Shown piece after piece: positions 23,475 to 31,226 of a stretch of 44,857 nt of DNA (the stretch's first letter is position 1; each line of letters begins with the position of its first letter). Origin of the DNA: an uncultured Lacticaseibacillus sp. (GTDB lineage Bacteria; Bacillota; Bacilli; Lactobacillales; Lactobacillaceae); assembly GCA_934293835.1 (NCBI GenBank), contig CAKQZO010000001.1, positions 1 through 44,857 on the forward strand, written 5' to 3'. Position numbers and translations under genes: made by a program. A model generated the notes under the pieces. That model had not been told where the DNA came from and made no database searches. It was given only the letters and a program-made list of their open reading frames with translations.

Positions 23475-24611
23475 ATGGCTAAACATATTCATGTGTTAAT
23501 CAAGCCGGCATCATCATTGTGCAACCTTCGTTGCAAGTATTGTTTTTACGCTGACGTCAGCGACCTTCGCGCGGTTAAGTCCTATGGGCGCATGAAACCT
23601 GCGACCACAGAAGCAATGATTACGAACATCTTCGCCGATCTGGACGACGGTGACGAATTGAGTTTGATGTTTCAGGGCGGGGAACCGACAATGGCAGGGT
23701 TGCACTACTACGAGCATCTTGTTGCGTGCGTCGCCGAACAAACAGCACACGTCAAGGTGCACTACGCTATTCAAACTAACGGCATTGTCATCAACGATCG
23801 CTGGTGCATCTTCCTGAAGAAATATGAATTTCTGGTTGGCCTATCGATTGACGGCTTGCCCATGTACCATGACATGAACCGCCTAGACACCCGTGGTCGT
23901 GGAACATTCGGCCGCGTTATTCACACCAAGCAAATGTTTGATCATTACCAGATCGAATATAACGTTCTCTGCGTTCTAACCAATCAGTTAGCGCGTAATG
24001 CAACGAAAGTATTTAATTTCCTCAAAAAAGAGCACATCGCCTTTGTTCAATTCATTCCTTGTCTAGATGATCTCGAAACCCCGACACCTACACAACAATT
24101 TGCACTAGAACCACGACGCTTCGCCAACTTCTACACCACACTATTTTATGACTGGTTAAACGCGTTCGAAAATGGCCAGTATATCAGTATCAAGCTTTTC
24201 GACGATATGTATAACCTCTATGTTAGGCATCAAATCACGGCATGTGGCATCAATGGCCAGTGCACAGTACAGTATGTTATTGAAGCTGATGGAAGCGTCT
24301 ATCCTTGCGATTTTTATGTGTTAGACGAATATCGACTCGGTTACATACAAAACCAGACGCTCAAAGAGTTATTCAATCAGCCCATCGCCACCGACTGGAT
24401 TACCCAAAAACGCACCTTACCAGATTACTGTGATGAGTGTCCTTTTCGCCTTCAGTGCTGTGGCGGGTGTAAGCGCATGGCGAGTGCGATGTACGTCGAT
24501 AAGAATGGCGATTTTTGCGGTTTCAAAACAATCTCAACTCTATTCGTCAACAATATTGACCGAATTCAAGCTGCTAATCAGCGCCTAACTGCGGTAACCC
24601 AAGGTGTTTGA
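23475..24611 (+). CDS. Anaerobic sulfatase-maturating enzyme (radical SAM, SPASM)
   Basis: A 378-residue radical SAM protein. The cluster motif is CNLRCKYC (CxxxCxxC) near residue 17, followed by FQGGEPTMAG for SAM binding. The C-terminal SPASM domain supplies the auxiliary cluster ligands: CGINGQCTVQYVIEADGSVYPC and YCDECPFRLQCCGGC. This layout is that of anSME enzymes, which oxidise Cys or Ser of sulfatases to formylglycine without oxygen. Its likely client is the Cys-type sulfatase at 18770-20275. The gene has its own promoter region with a half-operator shared with the ROK promoter. Confidence 0.92.
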   Translation: MAKHIHVLIKPASSLCNLRCKYCFYADVSDLRAVKSYGRMKPATTEAMITNIFADLDDGDELSLMFQGGEPTMAGLHYYEHLVACVAEQTAHVKVHYAIQTNGIVINDRWCIFLKKYEFLVGLSIDGLPMYHDMNRLDTRGRGTFGRVIHTKQMFDHYQIEYNVLCVLTNQLARNATKVFNFLKKEHIAFVQFIPCLDDLETPTPTQQFALEPRRFANFYTTLFYDWLNAFENGQYISIKLFDDMYNLYVRHQITACGINGQCTVQYVIEADGSVYPCDFYVLDEYRLGYIQNQTLKELFNQPIATDWITQKRTLPDYCDECPFRLQCCGGCKRMASAMYVDKNGDFCGFKTISTLFVNNIDRIQAANQRLTAVTQGV

Positions 24612-24620
24612 TTAACCGCC

Positions 24621-24649
24621 TTGCCCTCTCTCCCAAACTTTGCTAAGCT
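24621..24649 (+). promoter_or_regulatory. Promoter of the sugE leader
   Basis: TTGCCC, a 17-base spacer and TAAGCT lie just after the maturase gene. The transcript would begin near 24656, about 30 bases before the terminator stem of the leader. Confidence 0.45.
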
Positions 24650-24651
24650 TC

Positions 24652-24736
24652 ACATAAGGTCAATTCACATCTGTCGCCGGGCAGGCACCACCTCTATCTC
24701 CGTAGGCTATTAGGAGATAGAGGTGGTGTATTTTTT
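24652..24736 (+). promoter_or_regulatory. Probable guanidine riboswitch with terminator before sugE/gdx
   Basis: A short conserved-looking segment with CTGTCGCCGGGCAG (about 24670-24684) is followed by a perfect 16-bp stem, CACCACCTCTATCTCC with its reverse complement (24686-24736), and a TATTTTTT tract. This terminator stands right before the ribosome site of a SugE/Gdx-type SMR gene, the classic place for a transcription-attenuating guanidine aptamer. The compact size and the CCGGGCAG loop recall the guanidine-IV (mepA) class. Class assignment is from memory and not verified. Confidence 0.6.
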
Positions 24737-24750
24737 AGGAGGAATTAATC

Positions 24751-25068
24751 ATGGCATGGCTTTACTTAACAATCGCGGGAATATTCGAGGTCGTCTGGTC
24801 GACGTTCATGAAAATGAGCGACGGCTTCCACAAACTCGGCTTCTCGGCACTCACGATCAGCGGCATGTTCATCAGCTTCATCTGCTTGGCCGAGGCGACG
24901 CGGCGGATGCCGATGAGCATCGCCTACCCGATCTGGACAGGCATCGGCGCAGTCGGCAGTGTGATCGTCGGCGTCAGCTTATTCGGCGATCGACTCAGCC
25001 CACTCACCTGGGTCTTTGTGGTTTTGCTACTAATCAGCATCATCGGCATCAAGCTGACCAGCCACTGA
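24751..25068 (+). CDS. SugE/Gdx-type SMR exporter, probable guanidinium exporter
   Basis: A 105-residue SMR protein of four helices. The N-terminal MAWLYLTIAGIFEVVWSTFMKMSDGF has the family Glu13 and the Trp typical of the SugE/Gdx branch, and helix 3 carries MSIAYPIWTGIGAVGSVIVG. Gdx proteins export guanidinium in exchange for protons. TAGGAGG precedes the ATG. The gene lies behind a leader with a strong terminator, which fits guanidine control. It is one of two SMR genes in the window and the better candidate for Gdx. Confidence 0.88.
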   Translation: MAWLYLTIAGIFEVVWSTFMKMSDGFHKLGFSALTISGMFISFICLAEATRRMPMSIAYPIWTGIGAVGSVIVGVSLFGDRLSPLTWVFVVLLLISIIGIKLTSH

Positions 25069-25098
25069 GGCGATGTCATCAAACCTCACGCAATTGCT

Positions 25099-25155
25099 TA
25101 TCTCATCATTGTCAAAATGATATTCTGATGAGAATTGACGATGAATGAGATGATA
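25099..25155. repeat. Long imperfect inverted repeat before the TauE/SafE gene
   Basis: TATCTCATCATTGTCAA and TTGACGATGAATGAGATGATA pair over about 16 bases with small bulges around a 19-base loop. It sits directly before the GTG start of the broken TauE/SafE gene. It may be an operator or a hairpin that controls translation; no T tract follows. Confidence 0.5.
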
Positions 25156-25637
25156 TAGTGACCTGGATACCTTTTGTCATTGTGTGCCCGCTAGTCGGGC
25201 TGGCGGGCTTTGTCGATGCGATTGCCGGCGGCGGTAGCCTGATCTCACTGCCGGCATATCTGCTGACTGGCATTTCCGCCCACATGGCGATCGGCACCAA
25301 CAAACTATCTAGTGGCATGGGGACGCTGGTGGCGACCGCCGAGTTCGCCCGTAGCGGCTACATTCGCGCCAAGCTCGCCGGGCTAGCGATCGTCTGCGCG
25401 ATCATCGGGGCCAACACCGGTTCGCATCTCGCGCTGTTGCTCTCCGATCACTGGTCTCGGCTACTCTTGTTGATCGTGCTACCGCTAACGGCGGTGTATC
25501 TGCTATGCCGCAAAAGCGCCTTGGCGACGACCCCAACCAGCCCCCTGTCGCCGCCTAAAACCGCCGTTTACACTGGCCTGATCGCCTTGGCGCTCAGCGC
25601 TTACGATGGTTTCTATGGCCCCGGCGCCGGGACGTTC

Positions 25638-27261
25638 ATATACCCTGCCAGTCAAGGTATTGCCGAGAAGAGTTGGCGTTTAGGCGGGGAATTTATTATG
25701 AATTTTTTAGAATAATTATATTTTTCAAGGCTAGCGTAATTAGCTTGACGAAAGAACGTACGTTTGGTATCTTCTGGGTATACGGGAGGTGACGTGACAA
25801 TAAAGCCTAAATCAGCTGATAAAGTCAGAAAACCGCGTTTTGCAAAACTGGATTATCACTTTGGTATCAAGCTTGTGGCATTCCCTAGTGCCGCTCAAAA
25901 GACCATCATCAAACAGAACTCTGATGCCGCCCGGTTTGTCTACAATGAATTCGTCGCCCTTGGTCGAGAGGCTTGGCGCTTGCGACGCTTAGAGAAAAGT
26001 TTGCTACAAAATCAAGCTTGCTCGACCAATCCAGACTGGTTTGAGCAACCCCGCCAAGCCGTCGCCGCAAAGCTAGCAGTGATCGGTGACCAGCTTTACA
26101 ACCCAACCTATTTGAAACGGCGCTTCAAGTGGCTGGATAAGAACAAGCGCCTAGATTCCATGATGTTTTACGCGACGTTAAACTTCTATCGCGCCAGTTG
26201 GAATATGTTTCGTCAAGTCCATTCAGCCGGTATTCCAAACTTCCACAAGAAGTCTGAGAGCCAACGCTATTCAACGTTGAAGACGAGCAATAGTATTCGT
26301 ATATTGGATCAAAAGCACCTGAAAATTCCCAAGCTTGGGGAGATTCGGGTCACCAAGATTCCGGACTGGTTACTGAATCGCACAGATATTGAAATCGGTA
26401 GCGCCACAGTGAAGATGGATGCCGTTGGTCGCTACTCGATTTCGCTGACCCTAGGCTCAAAACAGGTATTTAAGGAAGCATTGCCAAAGACTGATTCTAA
26501 AGTCGGCATCGACGTCAACGTTGATAATCTGTTTACTGACTCGTTTGGTGATGTGGTCGAGAACCCCCGTTTTTACCAGAAACAGTTGCAACGACTTCAG
26601 CGTGAACAGCGCAAGTTAGGCAAACGCGCCGCTCGTGCGAAGCAAGAACACCGGCCACTGCGGTCTGCCAATAATTATCAAAAACAGCGCAAAGTCGTCG
26701 CTGCCCTTCACCGGCGCATCTATAATCAACGGCAGAATTTCTTGCATCTCATCTCCTCAGCATTGATCAAGAACCACGATCTCGTTGTGGTGGAGAAATT
26801 GCAAGGGAAGAATCTGCTTAAAAATCACGCCTTGGCCCAACGCCTCCAAGATGTCGGCTGGGGCATCTTATTTGAAACCTCGCTTATAAAGCCGAACTCT
26901 ATGGCAAAGAATTTGCGCAAGTCGATCCGAGATTAACCACGCAAACCTGTCACCGGTGTGGCTTTGTGATGGGGCGTGCTGGCACGCGTAAGTTGACCTT
27001 GGCCGACCGAACTTGGACCTGTCCGCAATGTCAGGCTAGCCATGTACGCGACCATAACGCGGCCATTAATATTTTGAACAAAGCAGCTTGAGCTGCACGG
27101 GGTGTGGCAACCTGCCTCGTGAGTTTGGGAACTCCTGACTTGGAAATCACTAGTCAGCACGCATGGTGATTTCTGTCTCAGATTATCCAAATAAATTGCG
27201 ATCGCCTTAGAGGATACGAGGGCTAAGGCACTTACAAGCCTACGAATTTATTCGCGGGTGG
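25638..27261 (+). mobile_element. IS605/IS1341-type element (tnpB only)
   Basis: About 1.62 kb, inserted after GGACGTTCAT in the TauE/SafE gene. It carries only a tnpB-type gene and no tnpA. A subterminal hairpin CAAG-CTA/TAG-CTTG lies near the left end (about 25727-25755). At the right end there are stems AGGC/GCCT and CGAAT/ATTCG (about 27225-27251), as expected for single-strand transposons of this family. The stretch after tnpB (27092-27261) is non-coding and corresponds to the place of the omega RNA in such elements. Ends are estimated from where the host reading frame resumes. Confidence 0.82.
25794..27091 (+). pseudogene. tnpB: tnpB (RNA-guided nuclease-like), frameshifted
   Basis: A TnpB of about 432 residues if restored. 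The first frame (25794-26936) has the RuvC Asp in KVGIDVNVDNLFTD and the Glu in LVVVEKLQGKNLLKN. Near 26883-26888 the sense reading moves to another frame, consistent with loss of one base. That frame continues YKAELYGKEFAQVDPRLTTQ and carries the zinc finger CHRCG...CPQC and the last RuvC Asp in VRDHNAAINI to 27091. In the first frame the protein ends early, without zinc finger or third catalytic Asp. GTG 25794 follows GGGAGG. It is likely inactive unless ribosomal frameshifting occurs. Confidence 0.85.
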
Positions 27262-27548
27262 TTGATGCTGCTGGCACTCACCGCCTTGGTGCACCTGCCA
27301 CTACACGATGCTGCGGGCACGACTAAGGTCATCAACCTCACGACTAACCTCACGAGCCTCGTCGTTTTCTTGTTCAATGGCAAAGTCTACCTCTTGCTCG
27401 GGCTGACCGCAGGAGCCTTTTCCATTCTCGGCAACCACCTAGGCGCAAGCTACTTCAAGCGCTTCGGTGGCCGCGGCGCCCGGCCGCTGATCCTACTGGT
27501 GTTGACGATCTTCTTCGCCAAAACCCTCTGGGATCTCAGTCACTGATA

Positions 27549-28055
27549 TCATACATGGTGTATGTTATCAGTGACTTTTTGTTGGGCCAAAACGTTCACA
27601 AGCGCAGCAAACGTCGGCGTCGCCGCACCAGCATGAGTCAGCCGCCAGCTCAACGTACGCAGTGCAATATCGGCGTAGAGCCCTGCAAGGTAATCCGAAT
27701 CACCGAACTGGTGGGCAAACAACTGCTTGAGCGCGGCACCCAAGTCCCCTGCCGGATCGTGAATTGCCAGCAACTGCGCCACTCGCTGGGATTCAGGCGC
27801 CAACGCCGCCACAAGCGCATCGAGTTGCCCAAGCGCCGCTGGCAAATGCCGCGTCGCAATCAAAACCAATCGGCCCACTTCGCGTTCTAACCAATCATTC
27901 TTATCGAGGTAATATTGGTAATACGTCGAGCGGGTGATTCCGGCTTCGCGGCAGATCATCGCAACGTTGATGGCCCCAAAATCATACTGAGCAATCAAAT
28001 GCGTCATACTGCGATCGATCGCCGCCAGCGTCCGGCGGGTCCGTAAGTCTGACAA
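27549..28055 (-). CDS. TetR-family transcriptional regulator
   Basis: A regulator of about 168 residues. DLRTRRTLAAIDRSMTHLIAQYDFGAINVAMICREAGITRSTYYQYYLDKNDWL is the N-terminal HTH region, with YYQYY in place of the common FYYHF. This resembles the TetR-like DhaS/SACE-type C-terminal subgroup. A GGGAG site lies inside the longer open frame (28079), 7 bases before TTG 28055, so the shorter form is chosen. It converges on the broken TauE/SafE gene, whose stop is 3 bases away. Targets are unknown. Confidence 0.82.
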   Translation of the reverse strand: MSDLRTRRTLAAIDRSMTHLIAQYDFGAINVAMICREAGITRSTYYQYYLDKNDWLEREVGRLVLIATRHLPAALGQLDALVAALAPESQRVAQLLAIHDPAGDLGAALKQLFAHQFGDSDYLAGLYADIALRTLSWRLTHAGAATPTFAALVNVLAQQKVTDNIHHV

Positions 28056-28221
28056 GGTACCACTCCCTTTCTGATTCATCGCATTTAATTGTACCCCAAA
28101 CTTTTAACGAAGTTACCCAAAGATTGCCGTGCTTTGCTTTTGCAAGCGCCACCCGATAATTGTTATAATTAAGGCGTAAGGTCAATTTAGTCGCCCTGTC
28201 AATCCGCATAGGAGGTAGCAT

Positions 28222-28689
28222 ATGCAATATTCACAGACCAAGACCATCTTGAACCAACTCGTGGCTGACCTCAGCCAAATGGCCGCCGTCATTCACCAGA
28301 CCCACTGGTACATGCGCGGCCCCGAATTCTTATTCCTGCATCCCTTAATGGATGAATATATGGAAGAGATCAACGACCAGCTCGACGAAGTCTCTGAGCG
28401 CCTGATCGCCATCGATGGCGCACCTTACTCGACGCTGGAAGAATTCGCTGAACACACCGGCATCCAATCCGTCCCCGGTAGCTACGACGCCAGCACTGAC
28501 GAGCGCTTCGCCCGCTTAGTCGCCGGCTATCGCCACCTGGAAAAGGTCTACCAAGAAGGGATCGAGGCTGCCGGCCAAGAAGGCGACGACTCGACGCAAG
28601 ACATTCTCACCGGCTTCCACACCGCGGTTGAAAAACGCATCTGGATGCTCTCGGCACAACGCGGCCATGCTCCAGAAATCGATGACTGA
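28222..28689 (+). CDS. dps: Dps, DNA-binding ferritin-like protein
   Basis: A 155-residue classical Dps. The ferroxidase signature is IHQTHWYMRGPEFLFLHPLMDEYMEEINDQLDEVSERL, with the His, His, Asp and Glu ligands in family spacing. It stores iron using peroxide and protects DNA. GGAGG precedes the ATG at 7 bases. A TATAAT -10 lies at about 28160-28165. The surrounding ATAATTGTTATAATTAA is AT-rich and could hold a weak PerR-type box. It is a single gene with a strong terminator. The second Dps-like protein at 8624 is longer and more divergent. Confidence 0.92.
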   Translation: MQYSQTKTILNQLVADLSQMAAVIHQTHWYMRGPEFLFLHPLMDEYMEEINDQLDEVSERLIAIDGAPYSTLEEFAEHTGIQSVPGSYDASTDERFARLVAGYRHLEKVYQEGIEAAGQEGDDSTQDILTGFHTAVEKRIWMLSAQRGHAPEIDD

Positions 28690-28690
28690 T

Positions 28691-28729
28691 CGACCCTCGC
28701 GACTCGCTTCGGCGGGTCGTTTTTTTTAG
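28691..28729 (+). terminator. Intrinsic terminator after dps
   Basis: GACCC and GGGTC enclose a second stem GCGA..CGC with loop, followed by eight T. Confidence 0.88.
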
Positions 28730-28809
28730 CCGTGTGACCAATGAAACCACCATTGCAACCCACCATGGTGCATGTTAGCATGAGGTTATATGTGAAGGAG
28801 TCGAAGAAT

Positions 28810-29436
28810 ATGTCCAAACGTCAACTCACCCGTTCCGATATCATCCTCATGGTTTCTGCTGTGGTCTTCATCATCGGCGCTGGCTTCGTCTTGAACAAGC
28901 ATGCCAGCAACGTCAAACAAGCCGCTCGGCAAGCACAACGTGCCAAGGCAAGCGCGGCCACGCACAAACAGGTCGCGGCCAAAAGTACACCTGCGTCTAC
29001 CAAGACTATCGATTGGCAAAAGCCATCGCAGATTTATGCCTACCCGACCGTGACGGCAGAAAAGCCGATCGTCCTCACCGTCAGTCTCAAGAAGCAGCGC
29101 GTCTACCTCACCCAAGACAACAAGCGCGTCTACACGATGTACTGTTCATCGGGGATGAACGATTCAACTCCGCACGGCACCTTTCACGTCATCGACCGCG
29201 GCAAGACCTTCTATAACCCGCAAGAGAAGATGGGCGCCAACTACTGGACGAGTTTCAAAGGCAACAAATACCTCTTCCACAGCGTCCCGACCGATGCCGA
29301 CGGTCATTATATCGTCAAAGAAGCCCAGTATCTCGGCAAGAAACCGAGCTCCCATGGTTGCGTCCGCCTCAGCATCCCCGATGCCAAGTGGATCAACGAG
29401 CATGTGCCGTCTGGCACGAAAGTCGTGATTGAATAG
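28810..29436 (+). CDS. L,D-transpeptidase (YkuD domain), membrane-anchored
   Basis: A 208-residue cell-wall enzyme. One N-terminal helix, DIILMVSAVVFIIGAGFVL (about residues 10-28), anchors it outside. An Ala/Lys/Gln-rich linker follows, then a YkuD domain with the catalytic motif KKPSSHGCVRLS (His and Cys). It may make 3-3 crosslinks or modify peptidoglycan. AAGGAG lies 9 bases before ATG 28810; upstream in-frame codons are rejected. It is a single gene with its own terminator. Confidence 0.9.
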   Translation: MSKRQLTRSDIILMVSAVVFIIGAGFVLNKHASNVKQAARQAQRAKASAATHKQVAAKSTPASTKTIDWQKPSQIYAYPTVTAEKPIVLTVSLKKQRVYLTQDNKRVYTMYCSSGMNDSTPHGTFHVIDRGKTFYNPQEKMGANYWTSFKGNKYLFHSVPTDADGHYIVKEAQYLGKKPSSHGCVRLSIPDAKWINEHVPSGTKVVIE

Positions 29437-29451
29437 AGCGGCTATGTCTTC

Positions 29452-29479
29452 GCCTCACCAGTGATGGTGAGGTTTTTTT
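29452..29479 (+). terminator. Intrinsic terminator after L,D-transpeptidase gene
   Basis: CCTCACC and GGTGAGG with a 6-base loop, then seven T. Confidence 0.88.
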
Positions 29480-29557
29480 GCAAGTTTAACATTAAATATC
29501 AGTGGCTTTATCGCGTGCTTTTGATTAATTTAAGCAAAGTATGTTCTAATTTGGTTC

Positions 29558-29586
29558 TTGACAACGTCCGCCGCTTTGTCGATAAT
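29558..29586 (+). promoter_or_regulatory. Strong promoter of the T-box operon
   Basis: TTGACA, a 17-base spacer and GATAAT. It lies about 20-25 bases before the first T-box stem. Confidence 0.8.
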
Positions 29587-29604
29587 AACAATCAATTAAA
29601 CAGA

Positions 29605-29892
29605 TTGAAAAGCGTGTTGAGATGAGTAAGCATGGCGCCGCTTGAAGAGAGTCACTGCTCTGGTGCAAGGTGACAACGGTTAACTGCTGAAGATGGTCTC
29701 GAATAACACGGCAACACCGAGCATTCAGTTAAGTGTCGACGGGAGCTCCCGTTATCGAGCGACGGTATAAGACCAGTAGTCGTGGTCGAGTACCTGAGAG
29801 GAATGATTCGTGAGAATTATTTGAATTAAGGTGGTAACGCGGAAAAGCACTTTCGTCCTTTGTTTATATGACACTGGGTGAAAGTGCTTTTT
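29605..29892 (+). promoter_or_regulatory. T-box leader, specifier read as AUG (Met)
   Basis: The conserved T-box sequence AAGGTGGTAACGCGG is at 29828-29842. It is followed by a terminator in which AAAAGCACTTTC pairs with GAAAGTGCTTTT and ends in a T tract (to 29892). Stem I is clear: GAGA (29619-29622) pairs with TCTC (29697-29700), AGTA (29625-29628) is the loop-E strand, AGCA pairs with TGCT (29685-29688), and an AG-rich bulge and distal stem GTCAC/GTGAC follow. The specifier loop reads GAA-G-ATG-G, so by comparison with glyQS-type leaders the codon is ATG at 29693-29695. GAT (Asp) is the alternative. This fills the 488-base gap before YeeE/YedE. Confidence 0.9.
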
Positions 29893-29924
29893 TCACCCTT
29901 CGTACAAGCCAAGGAGGTCACCTT

Positions 29925-31226
29925 ATGGTCAAAGCCTATTTCACAACGCATCACTTGAGCTACCGCCAACCGTTTTATGGGATCATCGCTATTCTCTTCG
30001 CAATCGCGGCCGGTATCTTCGTCGCCGGTCGCGCCGCCAACCTGCCCGTGTTCCTGATCGCTGGACTGGCCATTGGCTACGCCTTCACACGCGCTCGCTT
30101 CGGGTTTGCTGGCGGTATCAAGCAACTCTATTATCGCGGTTCCAGCAACCTCGCGCTAGCGTTGCTGGGAATGATCGCCGTCACCGCCTTTTTAACCACC
30201 GGCATCCAGTGGCAGTCCGCCGCTAACGGTGGCGTCGTCGCTTATTTGGCCACCGCCAAGCAAGCCATCATCCCAGGCTCCGCCTCAGTCGAATACGCCA
30301 ATATTGGCACGATCATCGGTGGCGCCCTTTTCGGCTCTGGGATGATTCTCGCAGGCGGGTGCGCATCCGGGACGCTGACCGACTTTGGTGAAGGTGAAGG
30401 CCATGCAATCATCGCACTGCCATTCTTCATCATCGGCTCGCCATTCGGTGTCTGGTTGAGCGCCAAGCTCGACAACTCCGCAATTGGTAAGGTCGGCGGC
30501 AACGTCTGGCTCCCTAAGTACTTCGGATTCATTGGCGCCTTCGTGTTCCTACTTGTCTTCTTAGGAATCTTATACCTCATCATCCGCGCCTACCAGAAGC
30601 ATCGCCAAGCGCGCGGGCTGGAAAATGCCACTAGCACCTACGAAGACTTCGAGAAACCCTTAACCACCGAAGACAGCAGCCTGTCTTTGTATCACAAGCT
30701 CTTCATTCAACGCTGGTCATATCTCACCACAGGGTTACTGACGGCGATCATCGCCGGCTTCATCATCATCACCACCGGTAATTCCTGGGGCGTCACCAGC
30801 GCCTTCACCTTACAAGGCGCACAGTTTCTTAAAGCAGTCGGCTTCAGCTTGAGTGACCCTGTCTTCGCCAAGCTCAACGCCCAGATTGCGGCCGGTGGCT
30901 TCCTGTCTGATGGCTCATCGATCCGCAATTTCGGCATCATCTTAGGCTCCTTGATTGCCTTCTTGTTGGCCGGACGCTTCAAATTCAACTTCAAATTTCG
31001 TGCCAACGACATCGCGACTTACGCGCTCGGCGGTTTATTCATGGGAATCGGCGCCCGCCTAGCCAAGGGGTGCAACATCGGCGCCTTGTATTCCGGGATC
31101 ACCAACTACTCACTACACGGTTACATCTTCTTGATCGCACTGACGCTCGGTTCCGTCGTCACACTGGTGGTCTTGGAAGGTAAGGTCGTCTTGTTGCCGA
31201 AGCGTCAAGGATTGGAGGTTGCCTAA
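29925..31226 (+). CDS. YeeE/YedE-family sulfur transporter (thiosulfate-type)
   Basis: A 433-residue membrane protein made of two YeeE/YedE repeats. Conserved Cys motifs are ILAGGCASGTLTDFGEG in the first half and GARLAKGCNIGALYSG in the second. In TsuA-type transporters such cysteines pass thiosulfate across the membrane. ATG 29925 follows AAGGAGG. The T-box leader just upstream puts it under amino-acid control, apparently methionine. Its stop overlaps the start of the CoA-disulfide reductase-like gene. It probably imports a reduced sulfur source for Cys/Met supply. Confidence 0.9.
   Translation: MVKAYFTTHHLSYRQPFYGIIAILFAIAAGIFVAGRAANLPVFLIAGLAIGYAFTRARFGFAGGIKQLYYRGSSNLALALLGMIAVTAFLTTGIQWQSAANGGVVAYLATAKQAIIPGSASVEYANIGTIIGGALFGSGMILAGGCASGTLTDFGEGEGHAIIALPFFIIGSPFGVWLSAKLDNSAIGKVGGNVWLPKYFGFIGAFVFLLVFLGILYLIIRAYQKHRQARGLENATSTYEDFEKPLTTEDSSLSLYHKLFIQRWSYLTTGLLTAIIAGFIIITTGNSWGVTSAFTLQGAQFLKAVGFSLSDPVFAKLNAQIAAGGFLSDGSSIRNFGIILGSLIAFLLAGRFKFNFKFRANDIATYALGGLFMGIGARLAKGCNIGALYSGITNYSLHGYIFLIALTLGSVVTLVVLEGKVVLLPKRQGLEVA

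Larger units (their letters stand above)
25158..27546 (+). pseudogene. TauE/SafE-family permease interrupted by an insertion element
   Basis: The 5' part (25158 to about 25637) encodes the N-terminal half: GLAGFVDAIAGGGSLISLPAYLL and then YDGFYGPGAGTF, the start of the second family repeat. The 3' part (about 27262-27546) continues without loss at MLLALTALVHLPLHDAAGTTKVINLTTN and ends KTLWDLSH. The two halves join in sense to one normal TauE/SafE permease of about 250 residues. The 1.6 kb between them is an IS605/IS1341-type element. The gene should therefore be inactive unless the element excises. The start is GTG with a weak ribosome site. Confidence 0.88.

Noticed and set aside
24723..25148. 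141-residue plus-strand frame overlapping sugE
   Set aside because: Out-of-frame shadow of the SMR gene rich in Arg/His; the SMR frame has all family residues and the ribosome site.
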